Positions 7,324 through 23,298 are shown, numbered from the stretch's first letter. The stretch is 64,000 nt of DNA from JAEUQQ01 sp963697285 (GCA_963697285.1 CAVONI010000008.1:62001-126000); one strand, 5' to 3'. Numbers and translations: made by a program. The notes: generated by a model not told the origin, from the letters alone.

Positions 7324-9156
7324 TCACAGCGGCAGGTAGCACACGGTGTTCGAGAGCAGGATCATCACGAAGACGAGGCAGGTGGTCAGGGGTCCCAGAT
7401 AGAGCCTTCCGGTCATCCGGAAGAAGTACCGGTTGAAATACGGCAGGACGAACATCATGGGCACGACGGCGAAGAGCAGGTTCACGTAGAGCCAGCCTTC
7501 CGTCCAGTACACCGTGCCGGTGGCCGCCATCGTCACATACTGCACGATCACGATGAGCAGGAGCCCGGCGGAGTTGGCGACGCCCGCCAGCAGCAGGCTC
7601 TTCCACTCCGCCTCGCCCTCGAACCGCATGGATCCGTTTGCGCGAAACGAGTTGGAGAGGAAGAAGGGAAGGAAGAAGGGAACGTACATGCCCAGGAGGA
7701 CGAGCATCTCGGGCTGGAAGACGCGCACGCCCATGAACAGGAACCGGTAGTCCACGTGCAGGATCGCGTAGAGGCTGAAGAGCAGGCCGTAGAAGGCCAG
7801 GAAGAGGACAACAGCCAGCGCGCAGGTGCGCGCCAGTTCCGTGGCGCCGATCCGGGCGCCCCACATCTCTGACCTCACACCGTTCTGCCTGCCGTGGAAC
7901 CGGTAGCTCCCGAAGAACAGCAGGAAGCCCACCAGGCCGTTCAGGAACGCCCAGAGCATGACGGCGTTGTTCATCCGCTGCGGGAAGAACCATGTGGGCT
8001 CGCGGTTCGACGCGGCGACGAACAACCGCTGCGACAACTCGGACAGCGGGATGTAGGTGACGCAGGCGATTGCCGCGCCGAGCACGAACAGGCCCCAGAA
8101 CAGCAGCCGGCCTCGGCCCCTGGGCCTGGGCAGAGGGGCAGGGACTGGATGCACCAGGGCCTGGAAGACCGGAAGCTGGAGGAGCAACTGCGCCAGCGGC
8201 ACCAGGCCGGCCAGGGCCGCGGCCAAGGCGATCAGGCCGAGCAGTTCCTTCCAGTACCAGACCTGGTTCCCGCTCGACACGCCGCTGTGGAGGTGGAACA
8301 CCCGTTCGAAGAACTCGAGTTGATTGGCCGTCGCCTCGATCAGATACGGCTGAAACGGATGCACGATCCGCTCGTTGTAGACGACCCGCAGCGTCCGCGC
8401 CGCCTCGTCGCCGTAGAACTGCCCGAGCGTGATCTCTGCCAGTGGTGGGGCACCCGACTCGAGCGCTGAGTTCACGAGCCGCAGCGCTTCGGGCGCGCGG
8501 CGCATGTCGCCGTTCTTCAACTCGTTCCGGTAGGCCCCTTCGTCGTAGAAGGCGTACGCCGTGCCGACGTTCGAACGCACGTCCTTCAGGACGGCGTCGG
8601 TGAAGCTGAGGACGTATCCCGACACGAAGACGGCGTTGATCGTGCTGGGCTTCGCCGACTTCTTCGCCTGTTTGCCAAAGTAGGCCGCGCCACGCACGGC
8701 CGCGTTGCCGCCGGCCGAATGCCCCGTCACGCCAATCCGGCTCTTGTCGACGTAGTTGAGGTTCCCGGTGCCGGCCACGTAGTCGACCACCGCGAACATG
8801 CCGTAGCCCTCGGTCGTGGCTGCCTGGGTGCTCGCCGACGAACTCGATGCCCCTTGGGCGTACGGATCGATCGCGATGACGACCACGCCTCGCCGTGACA
8901 GTTCGATGGAGATTGCCGCGAGCGCTTCCTTCGATCGCTGGAACCCCGGCACGACTACCACGAGCGGCGCGGGCGCCTCGGCCGTTGCCGACGCCGGCTT
9001 GAACAGGTCGGCGACCACCCACTGGCCATTCTGCGTCGGGATCTTGATGTCCTGGACCCGGACGCGTCCCCCCGAGCGCTGGACGAGCGAGGCCGTCGCG
9101 CTCGCCAGTATCACCACCGTTACCAGAGCCGCCAACAGCTTCGCCGGACGATTCAT
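7324..9156 (-). CDS. Membrane-anchored alpha/beta hydrolase with multi-pass C-terminal domain
   Basis: This is a 610-residue two-part protein. Residues 1-24 form an N-terminal signal or anchor helix. Residues about 35-300 form an alpha/beta-hydrolase (dienelactone-hydrolase-like) domain, with nucleophile elbow GHSAGG (Ser147), an oxyanion strand VVVVPGFQRS, and an IDPYAQG segment. From about residue 310 to the end there are around eight hydrophobic helices separated by short basic loops. The last half matches no family I can name. The topology puts the hydrolase on the periplasmic side. The substrate is unknown. A short ORF may overlap its start. Confidence 0.7.
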   Translation of the reverse strand: MNRPAKLLAALVTVVILASATASLVQRSGGRVRVQDIKIPTQNGQWVVADLFKPASATAEAPAPLVVVVPGFQRSKEALAAISIELSRRGVVVIAIDPYAQGASSSSASTQAATTEGYGMFAVVDYVAGTGNLNYVDKSRIGVTGHSAGGNAAVRGAAYFGKQAKKSAKPSTINAVFVSGYVLSFTDAVLKDVRSNVGTAYAFYDEGAYRNELKNGDMRRAPEALRLVNSALESGAPPLAEITLGQFYGDEAARTLRVVYNERIVHPFQPYLIEATANQLEFFERVFHLHSGVSSGNQVWYWKELLGLIALAAALAGLVPLAQLLLQLPVFQALVHPVPAPLPRPRGRGRLLFWGLFVLGAAIACVTYIPLSELSQRLFVAASNREPTWFFPQRMNNAVMLWAFLNGLVGFLLFFGSYRFHGRQNGVRSEMWGARIGATELARTCALAVVLFLAFYGLLFSLYAILHVDYRFLFMGVRVFQPEMLVLLGMYVPFFLPFFLSNSFRANGSMRFEGEAEWKSLLLAGVANSAGLLLIVIVQYVTMAATGTVYWTEGWLYVNLLFAVVPMMFVLPYFNRYFFRMTGRLYLGPLTTCLVFVMILLSNTVCYLPL

Positions 9157-9350
9157 CGCTGTGTCCCTTCGCCCCTGTCGGAGAACCCGTCCGCCGATGT
9201 CCCGCGGACGCCGTCCTGCACGGCGCTCGCCAGTGGCCAGGTCGCTTCGAATGACGCAACTCGGCCAAAGTGGACGCCCTCGACGGGCGTCTCCGTGCCG
9301 GCGACAGCCCCGAGGGCCAACGGCAATCTCCAGGTCCGTGCACGCGGCAT
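9153..9350 (-). CDS. Possible 65-residue leader peptide/short ORF
   Basis: A short reading frame begins at ATG 9350 after a strong ribosome-binding site (GGAGGGAAG) and ends at a TGA that overlaps the hydrolase start as ATGA. The product opens MPRARTWRLPLALGAVAG, faintly signal-like, and is otherwise undistinguished. It could be a coupled leader or a chance frame. The rest of 9351-9560 contains no gene I can support. Confidence 0.3.
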   Translation of the reverse strand: MPRARTWRLPLALGAVAGTETPVEGVHFGRVASFEATWPLASAVQDGVRGTSADGFSDRGEGTQR

Positions 9351-9561
9351 GATTCTTCCCTCCGTGCGCTCGTTGATATCGAGGCGCGTCAAGCGACGGA
9401 GTTCGGACTTTGCAATCTCAGAGCCACCAGCGTGAAGCGGTAGCGGTGTGCCGGAGGCGGCGATCGCTGGAGCCATGGGCCACACGTGGACCGTGGACTG
9501 GCTCCTGTCCCGACGGGTTTCCGGCAATCCCGGCGTGTCGCAGACAGGCCTTAAAAGACAA

Positions 9562-9591
9562 AAGGCCCCGCATCGGATGATGCGGGGCCTT
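9562..9591 (-). terminator. Rho-independent terminator of the rRNA operon
   Basis: A perfect 13-bp stem (AAGGCCCCGCATC / GATGCGGGGCCTT) with a GGAT-type loop lies 10 bases beyond 5S. On the minus strand the stem is followed by a T-rich run (TTTTGTCTTTT), giving a classic intrinsic terminator. Confidence 0.92.
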
Positions 9592-9601
9592 CGTCGAGAT
9601 A

Positions 9602-9721
<120 letters not shown>

Positions 9722-9896
9722 GCCCATTGCGCTCGGCCGGGAGCTCGAACTCTGAGCGTCACCGACCGAAGGTTGACCGTGGGGGCCGACCGCGATGCTC
9801 TGGGGACGGAAGATATATCCCGCGCATGAGCCTCGCCGCGAACTTGTATTCACGAACTGCGGGCGGCCGACCCGGAGTGATCCGGGTCAGCAACCC

Positions 9897-9937
9897 GTCT
9901 CGCCGAAGCGGCTGCTGCGAAGCAGCCGCGAAGGCGG
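9897..9937. repeat. CGCCGAAGCGGC...GCGAAGGCGG hairpin repeat
   Basis: An imperfect hairpin (TCTCGCCGAAGCGGCTGC / GCAGCCGCGAAGGCGG) lies in the 23S-5S spacer. Relatives sharing TCTCGCCGAAG and GAAGGCG occur in the Ala-23S spacer (13144-13176) and near 61.2 kb. Confidence 0.65.
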
Positions 9938-9965
9938 ACTGAATACCCTGCAAACGGTAGATCGA
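9938..9965 (-). other. 23S processing stem, 3' arm
   Basis: These 28 bases are complementary to 13099-13126 upstream of 23S with only two mismatches. The two arms bracket the 23S gene and would pair in the precursor to form the RNase III processing stem. Confidence 0.85.
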
Positions 9966-10006
9966 GTTCACCACTTACCCTTGCGACGTGTGTCGAAGGG
10001 AGGGTT

Positions 10007-13008
<3,002 letters not shown>

Positions 13009-13098
13009 GTAACCCCTGAACCCACCACACCCAACCCCTCGCGGGCCTGGATGGTGTCGGTTCATGGTTCGACACACAGCATGGCTATGTGGTTCTTG

Positions 13099-13126
13099 TC
13101 GAACTACCGTTTGCAGGATATTCAGT
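13099..13126 (-). other. 23S processing stem, 5' arm
   Basis: This is the partner of 9938-9965 (26 of 28 positions complementary). It lies between tRNA-Ala and 23S. Confidence 0.85.
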
Positions 13127-13143
13127 TGTCAAAGAGTCCACCC

Positions 13144-13176
13144 CGCCTCCGCGCCTTCGGCGCTTCGGCGAGACAG
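13144..13176. repeat. Copy of the CGCCGAAGCG/GAAGGCG repeat
   Basis: On the minus strand this reads GTCTCGCCGAAGCGCCGAAG and then GCGCGGAGGCGGGG, related to the units at 9897 and 61157. It lies in the tRNA-Ala/23S spacer. A further GC-rich imperfect inverted stretch follows up to the tRNA. Confidence 0.55.
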
Positions 13177-13277
13177 GCTCACGACTCAAGTCGCGAGCCT
13201 GCGAAACATCAGCCGGCTCGCAGGCCAGCGGAGCCTGCCAGCCGAAGCCGCGCTCGATGTGCCGGCGCGGCGAAGGC

Positions 13278-13353
13278 TGGTGGAGAATACCGGGCTCGAA
13301 CCGGTGACCTCCTGGTTGCAAACCAGGCGCTCTCCCAGCTGAGCTAATTCCCC
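13278..13353 (-). tRNA. tRNA-Ala (anticodon TGC)
   Basis: The cloverleaf has acceptor GGGGAAT/ATTCTCC, D-arm AGCTCAGCTGGGAGAGC, and anticodon stem-loop CTGGTTTGCAACCAG giving TGC. The T-arm is GGTTCGAGCC and the CCA end is encoded. It lies in the usual 16S-23S spacer position. Confidence 0.97.
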
Positions 13354-13367
13354 CGGAAGATGATGAC

Positions 13368-13444
<77 letters not shown>

Positions 13445-13479
13445 AGAACGTCTTTCAGGGCCGCACCCACATTTCCAGG

Positions 13480-13515
13480 GTCGGCTCCCTCAAAACTGGA
13501 CAGAACGTGCAAGCA
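13480..13515 (-). other. 16S processing stem, 3' arm
   Basis: These 36 bases are complementary to 15273-15308 upstream of 16S with about five mismatches. Pairing would form the RNase III stem enclosing pre-16S. The remainder of 13516-13578 holds no other feature. Confidence 0.85.
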
Positions 13516-13576
13516 ATTTCCCACCGTGAACCAGATCGATCTGAATCGCATCACCGGCGCACCGGCAACGCTACTC

Positions 13577-15120
<1,544 letters not shown>

Positions 15121-15272
15121 AGTTGTCGCCAAGCCCCTCGCGGGACACCAGCCAAACCCAACAGAGAGCCATTTTATTGGCTCTGCTGTGTTGTTACTTT
15201 GTCGGTCAGTCACGGACACGGCAGCTCAACTTGCGGGCCGCCACGCCGTCATTGCTGATTCTCGACGGGTTG

Positions 15273-15308
15273 TGCTTGCACGTTCTATCCAGTTTTCAAA
15301 GAGCCGAC
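15273..15308 (-). other. 16S processing stem, 5' arm
   Basis: This is the partner of 13480-13515. It includes the leader segment GAAAACTGGATAGAACG. The leader between 15121 and 15272 contains no other feature I recognise. Confidence 0.85.
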
Positions 15309-15352
15309 TCGTCTTCACCAGTCGTGCCCGCCTCCGTCAGGCGAACCCTCCC

Positions 15353-15381
15353 ACTCTATCGACCCTGCCGCTTCGTGTCAA
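15353..15381 (-). promoter_or_regulatory. rRNA promoter, proximal (TTGACA-17-TAGAGT)
   Basis: On the minus strand there is a consensus -35 TTGACA (15381-15376), a 17-base spacer and -10 TAGAGT (15358-15353). It is oriented toward 16S and about 230 bases upstream of the mature 5' end. Confidence 0.8.
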
Positions 15382-15537
15382 CCACTTTTTTCCGACTCCC
15401 CATTCTCCCGGGGGCGGGCCTGCCGATCATCGACCGACGAGGAGGTGGCTGCTCTTGCGATTGGGGGCCCCGATTCTGCTTGCCTTCGGGACCGGCGCGG
15501 GCTCAGTGGGCAACCGGTGTTGCCCGCGCGGAAGAAG

Positions 15538-15567
15538 AGAATAGGATCCTTCCACCGACCCTGTCAA
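15538..15567 (-). promoter_or_regulatory. rRNA promoter, distal (TTGACA-18-TATTCT)
   Basis: This is a second minus-strand promoter match, with -35 TTGACA (15567-15562), an 18-base spacer and -10 TATTCT (15543-15538). Together with the proximal site it gives the tandem P1/P2 arrangement typical of rRNA operons. Between this and the tyrS stop (15568-15644) I see no terminator, so tyrS transcripts may read through. Confidence 0.7.
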
Positions 15568-15644
15568 CACCCTGTCACAACTTTTTTGCAACTTCAGGGC
15601 AAAAGTCTGGCGATCCACGCGAGATCACGCCTGATCTCCGCGGA

Positions 15645-16869
15645 TCAGCCGCCGATCTTTTTTTCGTCCCCGACCACGATCCGGGCCCCGCGACGCCCGA
15701 CCTGGACCACATACGGCGACGACACCCCCACGACACTCCGCACAACCGTGTACCGCTCGCCGTTGACCCGCACCGCGCCCTGGTGCACTTTCCGATACGC
15801 ATCCGTCCCCGACGACGCCAGGCCGGCCGCCACCAACACCTTCTCGATGGGCACGCCCGCCTCGACGACCACCTCGGCGAGGTCGGCCGGCAGTTCCCCA
15901 CGCGAAAACACGCGATCGAACGAGTCGGCCGCCGCACGCGCCGCATCGGCGCCGTGGAAGTCGCTCACGATGGACGCCGCCAGCTCGACCTTGACGGCCT
16001 TCGGATGCCGCTTGCCACCCTCGACCTCGGCCCGCACGGCGTCGATGTCACGCTGGCTGCGGTCGGTCAGCAGGGTGTAGTAGGTCCACATCAGCTCGTC
16101 GGAGATCGACATCACCTTGCCGAACATCTGCGTCCGGCGGCTCGGTGATGCCCACGTAGTTGCCGTAGCTCTTCGACATCTTCTCGACGCCGTCGAGCCC
16201 CACCAGCAACGGCACGGTCATCACGATCTGCGCCTCGAGCCCGTAGCCCGGCATGATGTCGCGGCCGACGTTCAGGTTGAACAGCTGGTCGGTGCCGCCG
16301 AGCTCGACGTCGGCCTCGCAGCGCCACGGAGTCGTAGCCCTGCGCCAGCGGATACAGGAACTCGTGCAGCGCGATGGGCTGCCGCTGTTCGTACCGCTGC
16401 TTGAAGTCGCGCCGCTCGAGCATCTGCGCCACGTTGTAGCGCGCCGCCAGCCGGATCCAGTCGACGCTCGAGAACGCGCCCAGCCAGCGGCTGTTGAAGT
16501 CGACGACCGTCGCCTCGGGATCGAGCAGCTTGAAGACCTGCGCCTTGTAGGTCTCGGCGTTGGCCGCGATCGCCTCCGGCGTCAGCGGCGGACGCGTCTT
16601 CGATCGCCCGGTCGGATCACCGATCAGCCCGGTGAAGTCGCCGATCAGGAACACGACCCGGTGCCCGCAGATCCTGGAAGTGCTTCATCTTGCGCAGGAG
16701 CACGGTGTGCCCGAGGTGCAGGTCGGGCGCGGTCGGGATCGAAGCCGACCTTCACGGTCAGCGGCACGCGCGTCGTGGCCGCGCGCTCGAGTTTGGCCCG
16801 CAGTTCGGCGGCCCGCACGATGTCTACGCAGCCCTTGGTCAGATACGCCAGTTGTTCGTCGATGGTCAT
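15645..16869 (-). CDS. tyrS: Tyrosyl-tRNA synthetase, reading frame broken by four 1-base insertions
   Basis: The enzyme charges tRNA-Tyr. Pieces in different frames line up as one TyrRS of 406 residues if four extra bases are removed: near 16736 (between GFDP and TAPDLHLGH), 16667 (QDL/GH), 16318 (SVAL/EADVELGGTDQ) and 16131 (EPPD/QMFGKV). The HIGH-like motif HLGH, the KMSKS loop and a C-terminal S4 RNA-binding domain are all recognisable. Three of the four insertions have the form CTG(C)G. Because TyrRS is essential, consensus error is likelier than true pseudogene status. It is the last gene of the purine operon, 57 bases after purN. Confidence 0.85.
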
Positions 16870-16926
16870 GGCGGTGCCATGTTACTTCGAGGAGGCGTCG
16901 CGCCGGCGGACGTGCGTCGCGGCCCG

Positions 16927-17544
16927 TCAGGCGTCGCGTGTGCGGACGAACCGGCGTCCCTCGATCCGCCACCCGCCCGCCAGCACGCGTGCGATGGACT
17001 CGGGGTAGAGGCGATGCTCCTCGGCGAGGATCCGCGCCGACAGCTGATCCTCGGTGTCATCGTCGTGCACGGGCACCGCGGCCTGCATCACGATCGGCCC
17101 GGCGTCGAGGTCGGCCGTGACGAGATGGACGGTCGCGCCGCTGACCCGCACGCCGTACGCGAACGCCTGGCGCTGCGCGTGCAAGCCCGGGAAGGCCGGC
17201 AGCAGTGACGGGTGGATGTTGAGGATCGCGTTCGGGAACGCGTCGATGACGCGCGGCCCCAGCAGCCGCATGAAGCCCGCCAGGCACACGAGATCCACGC
17301 GATACCGCCGCAGGATCTCGACGAGCATGGCGTCGAACTCGTCCCTCGACGCGAACTGGCCGTGCTCGACGACCACGGTCGGAATGCCGGCGTCGGTGGC
17401 GCGCGCCAGACCAGGTGCGTCGGCGACATTCGACAGCACGAGACCGATGGTCGCGGCGAGGCGCTCCTCAGCGACGGCATCGATGATCGACTGCAGGTTC
17501 GAGCCGCGGCCCGAGATGAGCACGGCGATCGTGGGAAGCGACAT
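16927..17544 (-). CDS. purN: Phosphoribosylglycinamide formyltransferase PurN
   Basis: PurN catalyses the third step of purine synthesis, moving a formyl group from 10-formyl-THF to GAR. The 205-residue protein has the N-terminal phosphate-binding ISGRGSNLQ, the catalytic region NAILNIHPSLLPAFPG (Asn and His of the active site), and the downstream VHLVTADLDAGPI motif containing the catalytic Asp. It is 21 bases downstream of purM in the pur operon. ATG is at 17544. Confidence 0.96.
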   Translation of the reverse strand: MSLPTIAVLISGRGSNLQSIIDAVAEERLAATIGLVLSNVADAPGLARATDAGIPTVVVEHGQFASRDEFDAMLVEILRRYRVDLVCLAGFMRLLGPRVIDAFPNAILNIHPSLLPAFPGLHAQRQAFAYGVRVSGATVHLVTADLDAGPIVMQAAVPVHDDDTEDQLSARILAEEHRLYPESIARVLAGGWRIEGRRFVRTRDA

Positions 17545-17565
17545 TGGACATCCCCGGGGTGACGT

Positions 17566-18591
17566 TCAGGCGTAAACGACGAGACGATCGCCAGCCACTA
17601 TTTCTCCGATGCGCCACGCGTCGGCCTCGCCGGCCTCGCGCGCGACGGCAGCCAACCGCGTCGCGTCGTCGGGACCACACGCAACGATCATCCCGACGCC
17701 CATGTTGAAGGTGCGGAACATGTCGTCGGCAGGCACCTGGCCCGCACGCCCGAGAAACGCGAAGATGGGCAGCACGGGCCACGATCCGCGCGCGATGCGC
17801 GCCGCGGTACCGCCTGGCAGGATGCGCGGCAGGTTGTCGGTGATGCCTCCGCCCGTGATGTGGGCCAGGCCCTTCACGCCGCCCGCAGCGATCATCGCCG
17901 TCACGACCCGCAGGTAGCTCCGGTGCGTCGCGAGCAGGGCGTCGCCGACGGTCGCCGCCAGTTCCGGCACCCACGCGCCGACGCCCAGGCCCAGGTGCTC
18001 GAAGACGATGCGGCGCGCAAGCGAGTAGCCGTTGGTGTGCAGGCCGCTCGACGCCAGGCCGAGCAGCACGTCGCCCGGAGCAATCGTCCGACCGTCGATC
18101 ACGCGCGAGCGGTCGACGCGGCCGACGATGAAACCGGCGACGTCGTACTCGCCATCGGCATAGAACCCCGGCATCTCGGCGGTTTCTCCCCCGAGCAGGG
18201 CGCACCCGTTGGCACGACAACCACGTGCGACGCCCTCGACGATCTGCACGGCGACGTCGGGAGAGAGACGCCCGGTCGCCAGGTAGTCGAGGAAGAACAG
18301 TGGCTGTGCCCCCTGCACGAGGATGTCGTTCACGCAGTGGTTCACGAGGTCTTCGCCGATGGTGTCGTGCCGATCGGCCAGGAAGGCGACCTTGAGCTTG
18401 GTACCCACGCCATCCGCGCTGGCGACGAGGACGTGGCCGCCGGCGTCTGACGGGTCGAGCGCGAACATGCCGCCGAAGGATCCGAGGTCAGACAGCACCC
18501 CTGGGGTCGCCGTGCTGCGCGCCAGGTGCTTGATCCGGCGAACGACTTCGTTGCCGGCGTCGATGTCGACGCCGCTGGCCTTGTAGTCCAT
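17566..18591 (-). CDS. purM: Phosphoribosylformylglycinamidine cyclo-ligase PurM
   Basis: This is AIR synthase, closing the imidazole ring from FGAM with ATP. The 341-residue protein shows the family start DYKASGVDIDAGNEVV, the ATP/metal signature VASADGVGTKLKVA, and NDILVQGAQPLFFLDYLA. GGETAEMPGFY and the C-terminal HITGGGITDNLPRILP with FNMGVGM follow. I chose the ATG at 18591 because it aligns with the usual start. It lies five bases after the purF stop. Confidence 0.97.
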   Translation of the reverse strand: MDYKASGVDIDAGNEVVRRIKHLARSTATPGVLSDLGSFGGMFALDPSDAGGHVLVASADGVGTKLKVAFLADRHDTIGEDLVNHCVNDILVQGAQPLFFLDYLATGRLSPDVAVQIVEGVARGCRANGCALLGGETAEMPGFYADGEYDVAGFIVGRVDRSRVIDGRTIAPGDVLLGLASSGLHTNGYSLARRIVFEHLGLGVGAWVPELAATVGDALLATHRSYLRVVTAMIAAGGVKGLAHITGGGITDNLPRILPGGTAARIARGSWPVLPIFAFLGRAGQVPADDMFRTFNMGVGMIVACGPDDATRLAAVAREAGEADAWRIGEIVAGDRLVVYA

Positions 18592-18596
18592 GGGCG

Positions 18597-20030
18597 TCAC
18601 GGGCCCACGGGCTCGTGCGAAGACGAGGGTTGCAGCTTGAGCGCAAGCTGGAGGTACGACTCGCGGTTGCGCGGGAAGGCGACGGGATACTGCCCGGTGT
18701 AGCACGACGTGCAGTACGACTGCTTCTGTTCCCCGAGCACCGACAGCATGCCCTCGAGGCTCAGGTAGGCCAGCGAGTCGGCGTTGAGGTACCGGCGAAT
18801 CTCCTCGACCGTGTGGGTTGCGGCGATCAGCTCAGACCGGCGGGGCGTATCGACGCCGTAGAAACACGGCGAGATGGTGGGCGGACACGAGATCCGCACG
18901 TGCACCTCGCGCGCGCCGGCTGCGCGCACCATCTTGACGATCTTGCGGCTTGTCGTTCCCCGCACCAGCGAGTCGTCGATCAGGACGACGCGCTTGCCCT
19001 CGAGGATGTCGCGCACGGGGTTCAGCTTCACGCGCACGCCGAAGTGGCGGATGGCCTGCTGGGGCTCGATGAACGTTCGCCCCACGTAGTGATTGCGGAT
19101 CAGGCCCATCCGGAACGGGATGTCGGCCGTCTCGGCATAGCCGCTGGCCGCGCAGACGCCGGAGTCGGGCACAGGGACGATGACGTCGGCCGCGATCCCC
19201 GTCTCGCGCGCGAGCTGCTGGCCGAAGCCGGTCCGCGTCTCGTTGACGCTGCGCCCGAAGACGTAGCTGTCGGGGCGCGAGAAGTACACGTGCTCGAACA
19301 CGCAGTGCGAAGGCACGCCGGGTGGAAACGGCCGCCGCGACTGCACGCCCGACTCGGTGATGACCACCACTTCGCCCGGCTCGATGTCGCGCACGTACGT
19401 GGCCCCGATGAGGTCGAGGGCGCACGTCTCGCTGCAGACGATGTGGGCGTCGCCGAGGCGCCCGAGCGCGAGCGGCCTGAACCCGTGCGGATCGCGCGCC
19501 GCGATCAGCGAGTCCTTCGTCATCACGAGCAGCGAGTACGCGCCGCTGACCTGGCCGATCGATTCGATCAGCGCCTCTTCGGGCGAATCGGCGTGCGAGC
19601 GCGCATAGAGGTGCAGCAGCACCTCGGTGTCGCTGGTGGTCTGGAAGATCGATCCCTGCCTGACCAGGTCTTCGCGCAACTCGACCGCGTTGACCAGGTT
19701 GCCGTTGTGGCAGATCGCGATCTGGCCGTGCGCGCACTCGATCAGGAACGGCTGGGCGTTCTGCAGGTGGCTGTCGCCGGCGGTCGAGTACCTGACGTGG
19801 CCGATCGCCGACCGCCCGGTCAACTGGCTGAGGGTGGACTCGTCGAAGATGTCGGCGACGTAACCCATCGCGCGCTGGATCCGGATCTTGTGCCCGTCTG
19901 CACTGGCGATACCCGCGCTCTCCTGGCCGCGGTGCTGCAGGGCATACAGCCCGAGGTAGGCGAGATTCGAGGCCTCGGGATGGTCGAAGATGCCGAACAG
20001 GCCGCATTCCTCGCGGAACTTATCGAACAT
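18597..20030 (-). CDS. purF: Amidophosphoribosyltransferase PurF (iron-sulfur type)
   Basis: This enzyme catalyses the committed first step of purine synthesis, PRPP plus glutamine to phosphoribosylamine. The 477-residue protein has a short propeptide (MFDKFREE) before the N-terminal-nucleophile cysteine (Cys9, EECGLFG). The glutaminase motif is LQHRGQESAGIA, and the PRPP-binding segment RVVLIDDSLVRGTTS is in the C-terminal domain. Cysteines in SHCVFEH, SPCFYGVD and SYCTSCYTG correspond to the four [4Fe-4S] ligands of the Bacillus-type enzyme. That predicts a processed, oxygen-sensitive form. It lies between purL and purM. Confidence 0.97.
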   Translation of the reverse strand: MFDKFREECGLFGIFDHPEASNLAYLGLYALQHRGQESAGIASADGHKIRIQRAMGYVADIFDESTLSQLTGRSAIGHVRYSTAGDSHLQNAQPFLIECAHGQIAICHNGNLVNAVELREDLVRQGSIFQTTSDTEVLLHLYARSHADSPEEALIESIGQVSGAYSLLVMTKDSLIAARDPHGFRPLALGRLGDAHIVCSETCALDLIGATYVRDIEPGEVVVITESGVQSRRPFPPGVPSHCVFEHVYFSRPDSYVFGRSVNETRTGFGQQLARETGIAADVIVPVPDSGVCAASGYAETADIPFRMGLIRNHYVGRTFIEPQQAIRHFGVRVKLNPVRDILEGKRVVLIDDSLVRGTTSRKIVKMVRAAGAREVHVRISCPPTISPCFYGVDTPRRSELIAATHTVEEIRRYLNADSLAYLSLEGMLSVLGEQKQSYCTSCYTGQYPVAFPRNRESYLQLALKLQPSSSHEPVGP

Positions 20031-20075
20031 GCGTGATCACTCGCTCGCCCACGCCGAAGCGCAAGACACCTGACA

Positions 20076-22328
<2,253 letters not shown>

Positions 22329-22332
<4 letters not shown>

Positions 22333-22538
22333 CGAGACCGCGAAAGAAACCACCACCCGATCAACCCGTCGAGCACGGCCACCGTGCCCACCCCTGCCGC
22401 GATCACGCGCCTGGCGCTCGCTTCGACCGGCAGCGCACCGATGTAGATGAGCACGGCCATCACCACGAACACCACCCCCGAGGTGACCAGCGCACGTCCG
22501 ACGGTCTTCAGCGTGTCGGGAGCGGGCTGTGGACTCAT
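22329..22538 (-). CDS. Small two-helix membrane protein inside the pur operon
   Basis: This 69-residue protein has two hydrophobic segments (about 15-37 and 44-66) joined by a short loop, ending WWFLSRSR. I do not recognise the family. It sits between purQ and purL, 18 bases after purQ, and its stop overlaps the upstream candidate purL ATG. It is therefore presumably co-translated. Nothing shows a purine role; it could be a passenger or a membrane tether. Confidence 0.65.
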
Positions 22539-22556
22539 GGCCGACCTCCTCTGCGT

Positions 22557-23261
22557 CTACGCCAGCGCCCCGGCGGTCACGTAGTCGATCACCGACTCGA
22601 AGATCACCTTGCCGTCGGCGCTGCCCAGGACCGACTCGCACGCGCGCTCGGGGTGCGGCATCAATCCGACCACGTTGCGCGCGGCGTTGCAGATTCCGGC
22701 AATGGCGTGGAGCGAGCCATTCGGATTGGCCGACTCCTCCACGTCGCCGCCCGGCGTGCAGTACCTGAAGACGACCTGGCCATTGGCCTCGAGGCGCGTG
22801 ACGACCTCGGGATCGGCAACGTAGTTCCCTTCGCCGTGCGCGACGGGAACCTGCAGCACGCTGCCGAGCGTGCACCGCGACGTGAACGGCGTGGTCGTCT
22901 GCTCAACCCTCAGGTGCACGTGCTCGCACAGGAACTTCAGCTGGCGATTGCGCAGCATCGCGCCCTCGAGCAGGCCGGCCTCGAGCAGCACCTGGAAGCC
23001 GTTGCAGATACCCAGCACGGGGCCGCCGGTCGCAGCAAAGGCCGCGACCGACTGCATGACCGGCGAGAAGCGGGCAATGGCACCGGTGCGCAGGTAATCG
23101 CCGTACGAGAATCCGCCCGGGAGGATGACGACGTCGGCGCCGCGCAGGTCGGTGTCCTTGTGCCAGACGAACTCGGCCTCCTGGCCCAGCACGTGCTTGA
23201 CGGCATGATAGGCGTCGTGGTCGCAATTCGACCCCGGAAACACCACCACCGCGAACTTCAT
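22557..23261 (-). CDS. purQ: Phosphoribosylformylglycinamidine synthase glutaminase subunit PurQ
   Basis: This is a class I glutamine amidotransferase that supplies ammonia to PurL. The 234-residue protein starts MKFAVVVFPGSNCDHDAY and has GGFSYGDYLR. The nucleophile elbow is GICNGFQ (catalytic Cys), with VAHGEGNY and the His-Glu dyad in LMPHPERACE. I chose ATG 23261, preceded by GAGG about seven bases away. It is 37 bases after purS. Confidence 0.97.
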   Translation of the reverse strand: MKFAVVVFPGSNCDHDAYHAVKHVLGQEAEFVWHKDTDLRGADVVILPGGFSYGDYLRTGAIARFSPVMQSVAAFAATGGPVLGICNGFQVLLEAGLLEGAMLRNRQLKFLCEHVHLRVEQTTTPFTSRCTLGSVLQVPVAHGEGNYVADPEVVTRLEANGQVVFRYCTPGGDVEESANPNGSLHAIAGICNAARNVVGLMPHPERACESVLGSADGKVIFESVIDYVTAGALA

Positions 23262-23298
23262 CGTCGGGCCTCGCCGCGCGACGCACACGTGGCCGACA

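Noticed and set aside
6584..9343. A 919-codon open frame on the minus strand
   Set aside because: It runs antisense to the oxidoreductase and out of frame with the hydrolase. The translation is Arg/Gly/Pro-rich with no family features. High GC makes long chance frames common.
15645..16869. Programmed frameshifting in tyrS
   Set aside because: Four separate shifts in one housekeeping gene, without slippery heptamers, are not credible as recoding. Insertional sequence errors explain them better.
18615..20036. A 473-codon plus-strand frame opposite purF
   Set aside because: It is a mirror frame of purF with no recognisable motif, and PurF on the other strand is unambiguous.
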